This document shows positions 16,711-24,842 of a DNA stretch of 64,000 bases, in pieces (the first letter of the stretch is position 1; each line of letters starts with the position of its first letter). A program made the translations under genes and the position numbers. This stretch comes from UBA5734 sp964499985 (GTDB taxonomy: Bacteria; Bacillota; Clostridia; Saccharofermentanales; UBA5734), in assembly GCA_964499985.1 (NCBI GenBank), contig CAZCMX010000002.1, positions 33,365-97,364 of the forward strand, written 5' to 3'. The notes under the pieces were generated by a model. That model made no database searches. It saw nothing but the letters and a program-made list of their open reading frames with translations, and was not told the DNA's origin.

Positions 16711-18114
16711 TTGATTCACGAGGAATGTGGTGTCTTTGGCATCTTTGGCCCGGAAGGAACCGAAGCTGCTGCAGCTGCCTATTATGGTCTTTTTTCACTG
16801 CAGCACCGTGGTCAGGAAAGTTGCGGCATTGCCGTCAATCATCAGGGAGATGTCCATGTCTACAAGGACATGGGCCTGGTCTCTGAGGTTTTTACCCAGC
16901 CGATCCTGGACTCCCTGGTGGGCAAGGCGGCCATTGGCCATGTGCGATATTCAACGACGGGCCAGAGTGTCCGCGAGAATGCCCAGCCACTGGTCACCCG
17001 CTATAGCAAAGGCACCTTGGCAATAGCCCACAATGGCAATCTGGCCAATACCAATACCTTGCGCCAGCAATTAGAGGACCAGGGCGCTATTTTCCAGACC
17101 ACGATTGATTCAGAGATCATGGCTTATCTGATTGCCCACCATCGCTTCCATACCCAGTCCATAGAAGAGGCAGTCAGCCTGACCATGGAACAGCTGGAAG
17201 GCGCTTATTGCCTTCTCGTTTTAAGCCGGGGCAAGCTCATCGCTGCCCGGGATCCCCTGGGATTCCGGCCCCTGTGCATCGGTCAGCTGGGGGAAGCCTA
17301 TGTGTTTGCCAGCGAGAGCTGTGCGCTCGATACCGTCGGGGCAACATTCATCCGGGATGTCGAACCCGGTGAAATCGTCATTGTGGATAAATCGGGCCTG
17401 AGATCCATCAGGAACCAGTGCCGCGGCCGGCGACACCACTGCATTTTCGAATATATCTATTTTGCCCGTTCGGACAGTAAACTGGACCAGGTCAGCGTTT
17501 ACGAGGCTCGGCTCAGAGCTGGCCGCCTTTTGGCTGAGCAGTATCCGGTGGCCGCGGACATCGTCCTGGGCGTACCAGATTCCGGTCTCGATGCAGCGAT
17601 GGGTTATAGCATGGCTTCAGGCATCCCGCTGGTGCGTGGCTTTGTCAAGAACAACTATGTCGGACGGACTTTTATCAAGCCCACACAGAGCCAGCGCGAG
17701 AATGCGGTGCGGATCAAACTCAATCCTGTCCGCAGCAGTGTAGAGGGTAAGCGAGTGATCATGGTGGATGACTCGATCGTCCGCGGGACAACCAGTGCCC
17801 GGATTGTCCAGCAGCTCAAGCTGGCCGGTGCCACCGAAGTCCATGTCCGGATCAGCGCACCACCCTTCCTCTGGCCCTGTTATTTTGGCACGGATATTCC
17901 GTCCACCGACCAGCTGACGGCACGCCAGCATACCTTGCCTGAGATTTGTGAAATGATCGGCGCGGATTCGCTTGGCTTTCTCCAGCTCGACAGCCTGCAG
18001 CAGATGCTGGGGGAGCCGGAACGGCATTATTGCGATGCCTGCTTCTCCGGCCGATATCCCTCACTGGCCCCGGAAGCAGTCGAAGGTTTCATTTATGCCA
18101 TGGAGGCGCACTAA
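16711..18114 (+). CDS. purF: Amidophosphoribosyltransferase (stand-alone copy)
   Basis: The enzyme transfers the amide nitrogen of glutamine to PRPP, the first step of purine synthesis. From the TTG at 16711, which has GGGGAGG five bases before it, the protein has 467 residues and starts MIHEECGVFGIFG, so a five-residue propeptide would be removed to expose the catalytic Cys. Canonical glutaminase segments are present: HRGQESCGIAV, VRYSTTGQS and AHNGNL. The PRPP loop is MVDDSIVRGTTSA. Four Cys that would bind the [4Fe-4S] cluster of the Bacillus-type enzyme are seen (HHCIFEY, WPCYFG, YCDACF). It stands alone with its own promoter, while a second, divergent copy lies in the pur cluster at 47.6 kb. 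Confidence 0.92.
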   Translation: MIHEECGVFGIFGPEGTEAAAAAYYGLFSLQHRGQESCGIAVNHQGDVHVYKDMGLVSEVFTQPILDSLVGKAAIGHVRYSTTGQSVRENAQPLVTRYSKGTLAIAHNGNLANTNTLRQQLEDQGAIFQTTIDSEIMAYLIAHHRFHTQSIEEAVSLTMEQLEGAYCLLVLSRGKLIAARDPLGFRPLCIGQLGEAYVFASESCALDTVGATFIRDVEPGEIVIVDKSGLRSIRNQCRGRRHHCIFEYIYFARSDSKLDQVSVYEARLRAGRLLAEQYPVAADIVLGVPDSGLDAAMGYSMASGIPLVRGFVKNNYVGRTFIKPTQSQRENAVRIKLNPVRSSVEGKRVIMVDDSIVRGTTSARIVQQLKLAGATEVHVRISAPPFLWPCYFGTDIPSTDQLTARQHTLPEICEMIGADSLGFLQLDSLQQMLGEPERHYCDACFSGRYPSLAPEAVEGFIYAMEAH

Positions 18115-18131
18115 AATCACGCCGCCGAGCA

Positions 18132-18161
18132 GGTCAGCCGCGTGAATGCTGGGTCAGCCGC
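18132..18161. repeat. Left copy of a 30-base sequence flanking the assembly gap
   Basis: These 30 bases, made of a 20-base unit (GGTCAGCCGCGTGAATGCTG) plus its first ten bases again, run up to the N block. The identical 30 bases follow the N block. It begins 17 bases after the purF stop. Confidence 0.85.
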
Positions 18162-18261
18162 NNNNNNNNNNNNNNNNNNNNNNNNNNNNNNNNNNNNNNN
18201 NNNNNNNNNNNNNNNNNNNNNNNNNNNNNNNNNNNNNNNNNNNNNNNNNNNNNNNNNNNNN
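18162..18261. other. Assembly gap (100 N)
   Basis: Exactly 100 N mark a scaffold join of unknown true length. It falls between the convergent 3' ends of purF and the pseudouridine synthase gene. Neither gene is obviously broken, although the end of the pseudouridine synthase lies inside the flanking repeat. Confidence 0.99.
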
Positions 18262-18291
18262 GGTCAGCCGCGTGAATGCTGGGTCAGCCGC
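18262..18291. repeat. Right copy of the 30-base gap-flanking sequence
   Basis: It is identical over 30 bases to 18132-18161. Read on the minus strand it encodes the last residues (LTQHSRG) and stop of the pseudouridine synthase gene. Confidence 0.85.
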
Positions 18292-19013
18292 TTGAGTTCG
18301 GAAATTTCCTTAGCGGTCAGGTAGCGCCACTGGCCAGGCTTGAGCGCGCCCAAGGTGACGTGCATGATCCGGATCCGGGTCAGGCGGACGACGTCATAGC
18401 CGAGTGCCTCACACATCCTTCGGATCTGCCGGTTCAATCCCTGGGTCAGGATGATGCGGAAAGTCCGGCTGGATTCAGGAAAGACCTGGCAGGGCAAGGT
18501 GACCGTATCCAGAATCGGGACCCCTGTCATCATGGATCTGATGAATTCATCCGTGATCGGATGGTCGACTTTGACCCGGTATTCTTTTTCATGCCGGTTA
18601 CCTGCACGCAGGATCTTGTTGACGATATTGCCATCATTGGTCAGGAAAATCAGGCCTTCTGAATCCCGGTCCAATCGACCGATCGGGAATACCCGCTTGG
18701 GGTATCCGAGGAAATCGATGATATTGTCACCCCGACGTTGGTCGGTGGTTGTCGTGATCCCGATCGGTTTATAAAGCGCCAGATAAACCAGATCATCATC
18801 GGGTAAGACAGGCTCGCCATTGACCCGGACAGTCTGACCGGGCAGGACCCGGCTGCCGACCACGGCGGGATGATCGTCAATGGTGACCTGGCCTTGTTCG
18901 ATCAGGCGGTCTGCTTCACGGCGGCTGCAATAACCAGTATCCGCCAGATATTTATTGACCCGGATGCCGGGTTGGATATTGGAATCAGGGGAGGGAAGTT
19001 CCTGGTGCGGCAA
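18264..19013 (-). CDS. RsuA/RluB/RluF-family pseudouridine synthase (RluF-like)
   Basis: The 249-residue protein has an N-terminal S4 RNA-binding domain (RVNKYLADTGYCSRREADRL) and a catalytic domain with GRLDRDSEGL, whose second Asp is the nucleophile. LNRQIRRMCEALGYDV and RIRIMHVTLG are most like RluF, which modifies 23S rRNA near the peptidyl-transferase centre; I do not claim the exact site. The stop codon lies in the 30-base repeat that borders the assembly gap, so the last few residues could be altered by misassembly. Confidence 0.86.
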   Translation of the reverse strand: MPHQELPSPDSNIQPGIRVNKYLADTGYCSRREADRLIEQGQVTIDDHPAVVGSRVLPGQTVRVNGEPVLPDDDLVYLALYKPIGITTTTDQRRGDNIIDFLGYPKRVFPIGRLDRDSEGLIFLTNDGNIVNKILRAGNRHEKEYRVKVDHPITDEFIRSMMTGVPILDTVTLPCQVFPESSRTFRIILTQGLNRQIRRMCEALGYDVVRLTRIRIMHVTLGALKPGQWRYLTAKEISELKRLTQHSRG

Positions 19014-19070
19014 AGGCTAGACTCCTGTCTGACCGTCATGAATTGATTTGCCTGCCAACCGCTGGTCCGG

Positions 19071-19475
19071 TCAAATCCTGTCGCTGTCATCATGAATCCT
19101 GACGAGCTGCAGGGAGCCTTTTTCATCAATGCTGATCACCGGTATCTCCGGGAATTCCGATTCGAGCTCATTGATGAAGACACTCTGGTCCGGATCGGGG
19201 GGCATGCCGACGATCACGTAATGAGTATCGTTGTTCTGGATGAAATTGGCAACTGCTTCCGGGGCATAGTCATGGAATAAAATAATCATTTCAGCGTCCA
19301 GCTGCTTGGAGATCGAAAAGAGATATTCGAGGCTTTCACCGGCCAGTCCTGCCAGGGAATGCTGCGGCAAGACGGTGATGACTTTGAGTTCGAGGTGTTC
19401 GATCGTTGCCAGCCTCTTGCCGGCAAATATCAGACGATCACACGCATCCTGATCTGTCACACAAACCAGTACCAT
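19071..19475 (-). CDS. UspA-like nucleotide-binding fold protein
   Basis: The 134-residue product has an alternating strand-helix pattern (MVLVCVTDQDACDRLI, LKVITVLPQHS, EMIILFHDYA, HYVIVGMPPD) that resembles universal stress proteins or the Usp-like domain of KdpD. The glycine loop typical of ATP-binding UspA is not evident, so it may not bind ATP. I take the ATG at 19475, with AAAGGAAC seven bases upstream, over an earlier in-frame Met. It lies 57 bases upstream of the pseudouridine synthase on the same strand. The family call is moderate. Confidence 0.55.
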   Translation of the reverse strand: MVLVCVTDQDACDRLIFAGKRLATIEHLELKVITVLPQHSLAGLAGESLEYLFSISKQLDAEMIILFHDYAPEAVANFIQNNDTHYVIVGMPPDPDQSVFINELESEFPEIPVISIDEKGSLQLVRIHDDSDRI

Positions 19476-19588
19476 GATCCGTTCCTTTCTCACAGGTGAG
19501 ATGCAAATGACCTGTGATCCCTAGTTCCCAGTCTATCGGCTGAATGTGAATGCTTTATGTCTCCAGGGCAACATTTGCATTTCTGCCA

Positions 19589-19597
19589 TGTTATAAT
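19589..19597 (+). promoter_or_regulatory. Extended -10 promoter
   Basis: TG-T-TATAAT lies 29 bases before the methyltransferase ATG. There is no good -35, as expected for an extended -10. Confidence 0.6.
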
Positions 19598-19626
19598 AAT
19601 GAAACTCAAAATTTAGCAGGTGATGT

Positions 19627-20502
19627 ATGTTTCTTTCTGACCGTTGGCTCGATTATGAATTGCTGGATGCAGGGGATGGCGATAAGCTCGAGCGCTGGGG
19701 GGATATCGTTCTCCAGCGACCGGACCCTCAGGCCATCTGGCCGCATGGACCCTGGCCCAGGCCGGATGCCCGCTACATCAGAAGTTCTGCCGGCGGGGGC
19801 CATTGGCAGGTCAACCGGGCCTATCCACCCCAATGGATCATTCGCTACCCGGGGCTGGCAAAGCCCCTGTCTTTCCTGATCGAGCCGACGGGTTTCAAGC
19901 ATACGGGCCTGTTCCCAGAGCAGGCGGCCAATTGGGATTATTGCACGGAACGGATCGTCGCCGCCCGCCAGGCGGGGCGCAATGTCAGGATCTTGAATCT
20001 GTTCGCATATACCGGAGCGGCCTCGGTGGCCTGCAGTGCAGCAGGGGCGACAGAGGTTGTCCATGTGGATGCCTCGAAAGGCATGAATGCCCGTGCCCGG
20101 GAAAACCTGCAGGCCAGCGGCCTGGCGGACCAGGTGGTTCGTTGCCTGGCCGACGATGTCCAGAAATTTGTCGAGAGAGAAATCCGGCGTGGTCGCAAAT
20201 ACGAGGGCATCATCATGGATCCGCCTTCCTATGGCCGCGGCCCGTCTGGTGAGCTGTGGAAACTCGAAGAAGCCCTGTATGGCCTGATTGAACGGACCAG
20301 CGAGCTGCTTTCAGACCAGCCCTTGTTTTTCCTGGTCAATTCCTATACGACAGGACTGGCCCCGCTCGTATTGCGCGATATTCTCGGCCTGGTCATCAAA
20401 CCACGCTTTGGTGGCCGGGTTGAAGCCGCTGAGCTGGGCTTGCCAGCCACCTTGCGCGACCTGATCCTGCCTTGCGGGTCCACCGGCCGTTGGGAGCCCT
20501 GA
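19627..20502 (+). CDS. Class I SAM-dependent methyltransferase (RlmI/RlmK-like)
   Basis: The 291-residue protein carries motif I NLFAYTGAASVA, a ribose-binding aspartate in VVHVDASKGM and the catalytic-type motif MDPPSYGRGP. This pattern is that of the RlmI/RlmKL-type rRNA m5C or m7G methyltransferases, here without an N-terminal PUA or THUMP domain. The substrate is probably RNA but not certain. AGGTGA precedes the ATG. It overlaps the next gene, a pseudouridine synthase, by one base (TGATG), so the two RNA-modification genes form an operon. Confidence 0.82.
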   Translation: MFLSDRWLDYELLDAGDGDKLERWGDIVLQRPDPQAIWPHGPWPRPDARYIRSSAGGGHWQVNRAYPPQWIIRYPGLAKPLSFLIEPTGFKHTGLFPEQAANWDYCTERIVAARQAGRNVRILNLFAYTGAASVACSAAGATEVVHVDASKGMNARARENLQASGLADQVVRCLADDVQKFVEREIRRGRKYEGIIMDPPSYGRGPSGELWKLEEALYGLIERTSELLSDQPLFFLVNSYTTGLAPLVLRDILGLVIKPRFGGRVEAAELGLPATLRDLILPCGSTGRWEP

Positions 20503-21233
20503 TGCTGCCTGATCAGCCCATTGAAATCATCTATGAAGACAACCATGTCCTGGTTGTCCGAAAACCGGCTGGCGTCTTGTCCCAGGCTGATGCCAGCGGC
20601 AAACCGGATCTTTTGACCTTGTTGAAAGAGGATATCAAACGGCGCTACCAGAAGCCTGGCGCTGTATTCCTGGGCCTGGTGCACCGGCTGGACCAGCCTG
20701 TTTCCGGCCTGATGGTTTTCGCCCGGACCTCGAAGGCTGCCTCGCGCCTGTCGGAGCAGGTCCGGGCGCATCAGCTGGGCAAGCATTACCTGGCGGTCGT
20801 CCATGGCTGCCCGGTGCCGGCTTCCGGTCGTCTCGAGGATGACCTGTACAAGGATCAGCAAGCCAATCGTGTCCAGGTAGTCGCGCCAGGGCAGGGCCAG
20901 CACGCATACCTGGATTATGAGCGGGTGGCCTATGACTGCGGACAGGATTGCTCATTGCTCCGGATTACCCTGGGAACCGGTCGCAGCCACCAGATCCGCG
21001 TGCAGTTTGCATCGCGGGGCTGGCCTTTGCTGGGTGACCAGCGCTATGGCCACCAGACCCGGCAAGAAGGCCAAAAAAACAAGGCCCGGCTGGACCTTGC
21101 CTTATTTGCCTATCGCCTGAGCTTCAAGCATCCAACCAGAGACGAGGTGCTGGATTTCACGATCGAACCCCCAGCGGTCTATCCCTGGTCCTGTTTTGCC
21201 AGCCTGGACAAGATCAAAGAACCACACGGGTGA
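20502..21233 (+). CDS. RluA-family pseudouridine synthase
   Basis: The 243-residue protein has the RluA signature HRLDQPVSGLMVFA with its catalytic Asp and the later motif GRSHQIRVQFA. It lacks an S4 domain, like the short RluA/RluD-type enzymes in Firmicutes that act on 23S rRNA or tRNA. The ATG at 20502 shares its A with the TGA stop of the methyltransferase gene. Its last 20 bases overlap the convergent beta-helix gene. Confidence 0.88.
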   Translation: MLPDQPIEIIYEDNHVLVVRKPAGVLSQADASGKPDLLTLLKEDIKRRYQKPGAVFLGLVHRLDQPVSGLMVFARTSKAASRLSEQVRAHQLGKHYLAVVHGCPVPASGRLEDDLYKDQQANRVQVVAPGQGQHAYLDYERVAYDCGQDCSLLRITLGTGRSHQIRVQFASRGWPLLGDQRYGHQTRQEGQKNKARLDLALFAYRLSFKHPTRDEVLDFTIEPPAVYPWSCFASLDKIKEPHG

Positions 21234-21894
21234 CGATTTCACCAGCCGATTTGTAGATGCTATTGGGTGGGACGACACCCCGGACCATGGAAAGCGGGTA
21301 GACATGGCTGGCCCGGCCGACAATTGAACCGGGATTGAGGACACTGTTGCAGCCGATTTCGACCTTGTCGCCCAAAATCGCTCCGAATTTTTTCAGGCCT
21401 GTTTCCAGCTTGTCCTCGCCAAGCCGGACGGTGACCAGGGACTTATCTGACTTGACATTCGACGTGATCGATCCAGCCCCCATATGGGCCTTATAGCCGA
21501 GCACGGAATCCCCGACATAGTTGTAATGGGGCACCTGGACCTGGTTCATCAGGATCACGTTTTTCAATTCGGTGGAATTTCCAACCACACAGCCCTCACC
21601 AATCAGCACCTGGCCGCGGATGTAAGCACAATGGCGGACTTCAGTTTCATGGCCGATGATCAGTGGTCCGTTCAAGGCAGCCGTTGGTGCAATCAGCGCA
21701 TCCCTGGCGACCCAGATCGATTCGGCAATCTGTTCATATTCGTTCTTCGGCAGCCGCGATCCCAGCTCCAGAACCAGTGCCTTGATCTGGGGCAGAATTT
21801 CCCAGGGATACTGGCAGGACGTGAGCCAGGGGGCGGCCATGGTCTGAGTCAGGTCAAACAGGTTATTGATTTGCAAATCACTCGCTTGCATCAT
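21214..21894 (-). CDS. Left-handed beta-helix (hexapeptide repeat) protein, GlmU C-domain-like
   Basis: The 226-residue product has hexapeptide repeats through residues 60-205, for instance GPLIIG, GQVLIG, GCVVGN, ADVEIG-like turns and a loop HYNYVGDSVLGYKAHMGAG that closely resembles the acetyl-CoA-binding region of GlmU and related UDP-sugar enzymes. No nucleotidyltransferase domain is present. It may be an acyltransferase or a sugar-nucleotide-binding homologue; similar stand-alone proteins in Clostridia are annotated as UDP-N-acetylglucosamine pyrophosphorylase-related. GGAGG precedes two adjacent ATG codons. It lies downstream of tRNA-Pro behind a terminator. Confidence 0.75.
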   Translation of the reverse strand: MMQASDLQINNLFDLTQTMAAPWLTSCQYPWEILPQIKALVLELGSRLPKNEYEQIAESIWVARDALIAPTAALNGPLIIGHETEVRHCAYIRGQVLIGEGCVVGNSTELKNVILMNQVQVPHYNYVGDSVLGYKAHMGAGSITSNVKSDKSLVTVRLGEDKLETGLKKFGAILGDKVEIGCNSVLNPGSIVGRASHVYPLSMVRGVVPPNSIYKSAGEIVTRVVL

Positions 21895-21913
21895 GAAACC
21901 TCCGAGTCGTAAG

Positions 21914-21943
21914 GAAAAAGCCCGAGACCATGCAATCTCGGGC
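21914..21943 (-). terminator. Intrinsic terminator downstream of tRNA-Pro(TGG)
   Basis: GCCCGAGA and TCTCGGGC form a perfect eight-base-pair stem and five A on the plus strand give the T run in the minus direction. It separates tRNA-Pro from the beta-helix gene, which starts only 20 bases later. Confidence 0.88.
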
Positions 21944-21950
21944 TTCCATC

Positions 21951-22027
21951 TGGTCGAGGTGAAGGGATTTGAACCCCCGACATCCTGCTCCCAAAGCAGG
22001 CGCGCTAGCCAGCTGCGCTACACCTCG
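21951..22027 (-). tRNA. tRNA-Pro (anticodon TGG)
   Basis: On the minus strand, 77 bases fold as a cloverleaf: acceptor CGAGGTG with CACCTCG, anticodon stem CCTGC/GCAGG around the loop TTTGGGA, T-arm GGGGGTTCAAATCCC, and an encoded CCA end. The anticodon UGG reads proline codons. Confidence 0.95.
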
Positions 22028-22046
22028 AAGTGGTTGGACCTTGACC

Positions 22047-22075
22047 ACTATATCAAATCAGGACTCAGTTTGCAA
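22047..22075 (-). promoter_or_regulatory. Promoter for tRNA-Pro(TGG)
   Basis: On the minus strand TTGCAA and TATAGT are spaced by 17 bases and a TG before the -10 makes it extended (TGATATAGT). It lies 20 bases before the tRNA 5' end. Confidence 0.65.
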
Positions 22076-22173
22076 TTCCTCGCGGCAATCAGATTTAACA
22101 AGGTTATAATGGTAATCAGCCAGTTGATTTGCGACAATCAACTCAATTCGAAAGAACGAGAGGCAAGGAAGCG

Positions 22174-23265
22174 ATGGGCAAGCGAATTGGACTTCTGACC
22201 AGCGGTGGAGATTGCCAGGGACTGAATACGGCCTTGCGAGGGGTCGCCAAGGCCTTGTACGAACAGGTCAAAGAGATTGAACTCATCGGCTTCAAGGATG
22301 GGTACAGGGGTCTGATTGAAAAGGACTTCCAGAAAATGTCCCCGCCTGATTTTTCCGGCATCCTGACGGTTGGTGGCACCATCCTGGGCACATCCCGCCA
22401 GCCCTTCAAACTGCTGCAAGAGCCAGTGGATGCCCAGAAACCGGATGGCCCCACCCGCCTGGAGGCGATGCTGGCCACCTATAAGTCCCTGAAGCTGGAC
22501 GGCCTGGTAATCCTGGGCGGCAATGGGACCCATAAAACGGCCTATGCCCTGGCACAGGCCGGCCTGAACGTCATCACCTTGCCCAAGACGATTGACAATG
22601 ACTTGTGGGGGACGGACATCACGTTTGGCTTCCAGAGCGCCGTTGACATCGCAACCCTGGTGGTCGACAGCATCCACACGACAGCCACGTCACATGGCCG
22701 GGTTTTCATCATCGAGCTGATGGGACATCGAGCGGGCTGGCTGACCTTGCATGCGGGGGTTGCCGGTGGCGCAGATGTCATCCTGATTCCGGAAATCCCT
22801 TACAGCATCGATTCGATTGCCCGGTCATTGAGTCAGAGGCAGGCCCAGCACAAACGTTTTTCGATCATTGCCCTCGCCGAGGGCGCTCTGACCCAAGAGG
22901 AAGCCAGCCTGCCCAAGAAGGAACTGCGCAAACTCAGGGAACAGGAGGCCTATCCGTCGGCGGCTTACCGGCTGTCCCATGAGCTGGGGGTGAAAATCGG
23001 CCAGGAAATCCGGGTGACGGTGCCCGGACATTTCCAGCGGGGCGGCCAGCCGGATGCCTATGACCGGGTTCTGGCCACCATGCTGGGCACCGCTGCAGCT
23101 GAACGGGTCCGGGACAACCATTTCGGCTGCATGATCGGGCTGGTCAACAGTCAGACGGTTGCCGTTCCTCTCGCGGAGGTTGCGGGCAAATTGAAAAAAG
23201 TTCCTCTGGATTCGATCATTATCCGTTCGGCCCGGGCCATCGGGACCTGCTTTGGTGATGATTGA
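22174..23265 (+). CDS. pfkA: 6-phosphofructokinase (GGNG subfamily, probably ATP-type)
   Basis: The 363-residue protein has the PFK fold: TSGGDCQGLNTALRG at the start, GGNGTHKTA at the donor site, PKTIDNDLWGTD at the active site and ELMGHRAGWLTLHAG. At the two positions that discriminate donors it has Gly (equivalent of E. coli 104) and Lys (equivalent of 124), the mixed type usually found in ATP-using group III enzymes. The Asp that helps bind magnesium in E. coli PfkA (103) is Asn here. A second PFK with pyrophosphate-type residues lies at 61.5-62.7 kb. AAGGAAG precedes the ATG at 22174. TATAAT at 22105-22110 is a possible -10. Confidence 0.86.
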   Translation: MGKRIGLLTSGGDCQGLNTALRGVAKALYEQVKEIELIGFKDGYRGLIEKDFQKMSPPDFSGILTVGGTILGTSRQPFKLLQEPVDAQKPDGPTRLEAMLATYKSLKLDGLVILGGNGTHKTAYALAQAGLNVITLPKTIDNDLWGTDITFGFQSAVDIATLVVDSIHTTATSHGRVFIIELMGHRAGWLTLHAGVAGGADVILIPEIPYSIDSIARSLSQRQAQHKRFSIIALAEGALTQEEASLPKKELRKLREQEAYPSAAYRLSHELGVKIGQEIRVTVPGHFQRGGQPDAYDRVLATMLGTAAAERVRDNHFGCMIGLVNSQTVAVPLAEVAGKLKKVPLDSIIIRSARAIGTCFGDD

Positions 23266-23299
23266 TGGATATTGATGATCTTATGACAGGAGTTTTCCG

Positions 23300-24838
23300 A
23301 TGGCAAAGAAAAGAACAATCGCCGCTCTGGATGTCGGTTCCCATGAAATCACCCTGAAAATTGCCCAGCTGGAGCGCAATGGCTTGCCGCTGGAGCTGGA
23401 AACCATCCGGAAGACACTGGCCATTGGTACGGATACCTACCGGACCGGTGAAATCCATGACGACACCGTCCGCGAATTGATCCTTGTGCTGGAGCAGATG
23501 ACTGGTAAAATCCGCGAGTACAAGGTCACCTCGGTGCTGGCCGCCGCGACCAGTGCCATCCGGGAGGCCAGAAATCGCCAGCTGGTCCTGGACCAGATCG
23601 ACCGGATTTGCCGCTATCCGATCCGGGTCCTGAGTAATGCCGAGGAACGATATTTCCATATGCTGGCCACGATCGCCAAATGGCCGCAGCTGTCAGACCT
23701 GATCCGGGAAGGGACCCTCGTCCTGGACCTGGGGGCTGGATCGATCCAGGTGACGGTCTATGACAAGGGCGAATTTGTCTTCAGCCAGAACATGCGGCTG
23801 GGCGCCCTGCGCATCCGTGAGCTGCTGGCTGACCTGGAACGCCGGACCTCCGATTTTGGCCGCCTCATGGAAGACTATATCACCACTGACCTCGACAATT
23901 ATCGCGCTCTGGAGCCCAAGGGCACGACCTACAAAAATCTGGTGGTCCTGGGCGCCGACACCTGCTATCTCAAATTACTGGCTGGACTCATCCCCGATCA
24001 GCCCAATACCTTGACCGCCGTGCAACTGGAAACCATCTACCGGAAGCTGCTGGTGACCCACCCCAGTGAATTGGCGATGAATTATGACATCCCTGGTGAA
24101 CATGCCTCCCTGCTCCTGCCGGCCGCGATCCTTGTCCGCAAATTTATCCACTTCACCGGCGTCAAGATGCTCCATATGCCTGTGGCAACGCTGTCGGATG
24201 GCTTGCTGGTCGAAATTGCCCGCCAGCATGTGCCGGTTGGCTTGAGCCATGATCCGGACCAGGATATTTTGCATGCTGCCCGCCAGATGGTGCGCCGCTA
24301 CCAGTGCAATAAACGCCATGTCCAGTATGTGGAACAATCCGCCTGCCGGATATTTGATGCCACCAAGCGCTTGCACCGCCTGGGTGCCCGGCAGCGCCTG
24401 CTTTTGCAGCTGGCATCACTGCTGCATGATACGGGCAAATTCGTCAATATGAACCACCATAGAATCCGCTCCTTCCACATCATCCTGTCGACTGAAATCA
24501 TGGGCCTCAGCGATGATGAGCAACGCCAGGTGGCCTGGATTGCCCGCTTCTATAATGGGGCAGTGAACTTCACGGAACCGGGACTGGAGGAACTGCCCCC
24601 CAAAGCCCAGATGGAGGTGATCAAGCTGGCGGCGATTCTCCGGCTGGCGGATTCGCTGGATGCCAGCCACCGCCAGGCTGTGATGATCGAGGAGGTTACC
24701 GTCGAAGATGAAAGCCTGGTCATCTCCATCACGTCACCAGAAGATTTGACCTTGGTCCAATGGAGCTTTGAACAAAAATCCCATCTGTGCCGTTCGGCCT
24801 TTGGAGTCAATCCCCGGATCAAGGTCAGGAGGAAATAG
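23300..24838 (+). CDS. Ppx/GppA-family phosphatase with C-terminal HD domain
   Basis: Of 512 residues, the first 310 form an actin-like ATPase fold of the exopolyphosphatase/pppGpp phosphatase family (ALDVGSHEITLKIAQLE, VLDLGAGSIQVTVYDKGE). The remainder is an HD domain with SLLHDTGKFVNMNHHR and ILRLADSLDASH, the layout of E. coli Ppx/GppA. It may remove phosphate from polyphosphate or from pppGpp. The second glycine-rich motif reads DLGAGS where many homologues have DIGGGS. It is followed by polyphosphate kinase after four bases, so the two are likely co-translated. Confidence 0.85.
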   Translation: MAKKRTIAALDVGSHEITLKIAQLERNGLPLELETIRKTLAIGTDTYRTGEIHDDTVRELILVLEQMTGKIREYKVTSVLAAATSAIREARNRQLVLDQIDRICRYPIRVLSNAEERYFHMLATIAKWPQLSDLIREGTLVLDLGAGSIQVTVYDKGEFVFSQNMRLGALRIRELLADLERRTSDFGRLMEDYITTDLDNYRALEPKGTTYKNLVVLGADTCYLKLLAGLIPDQPNTLTAVQLETIYRKLLVTHPSELAMNYDIPGEHASLLLPAAILVRKFIHFTGVKMLHMPVATLSDGLLVEIARQHVPVGLSHDPDQDILHAARQMVRRYQCNKRHVQYVEQSACRIFDATKRLHRLGARQRLLLQLASLLHDTGKFVNMNHHRIRSFHIILSTEIMGLSDDEQRQVAWIARFYNGAVNFTEPGLEELPPKAQMEVIKLAAILRLADSLDASHRQAVMIEEVTVEDESLVISITSPEDLTLVQWSFEQKSHLCRSAFGVNPRIKVRRK

Positions 24839-24842
24839 ATGC

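Noticed and set aside
18132..18291. Possible CRISPR array around the N gap
   Set aside because: The unit is 20 bases repeated directly without spacers, and no cas genes are present.
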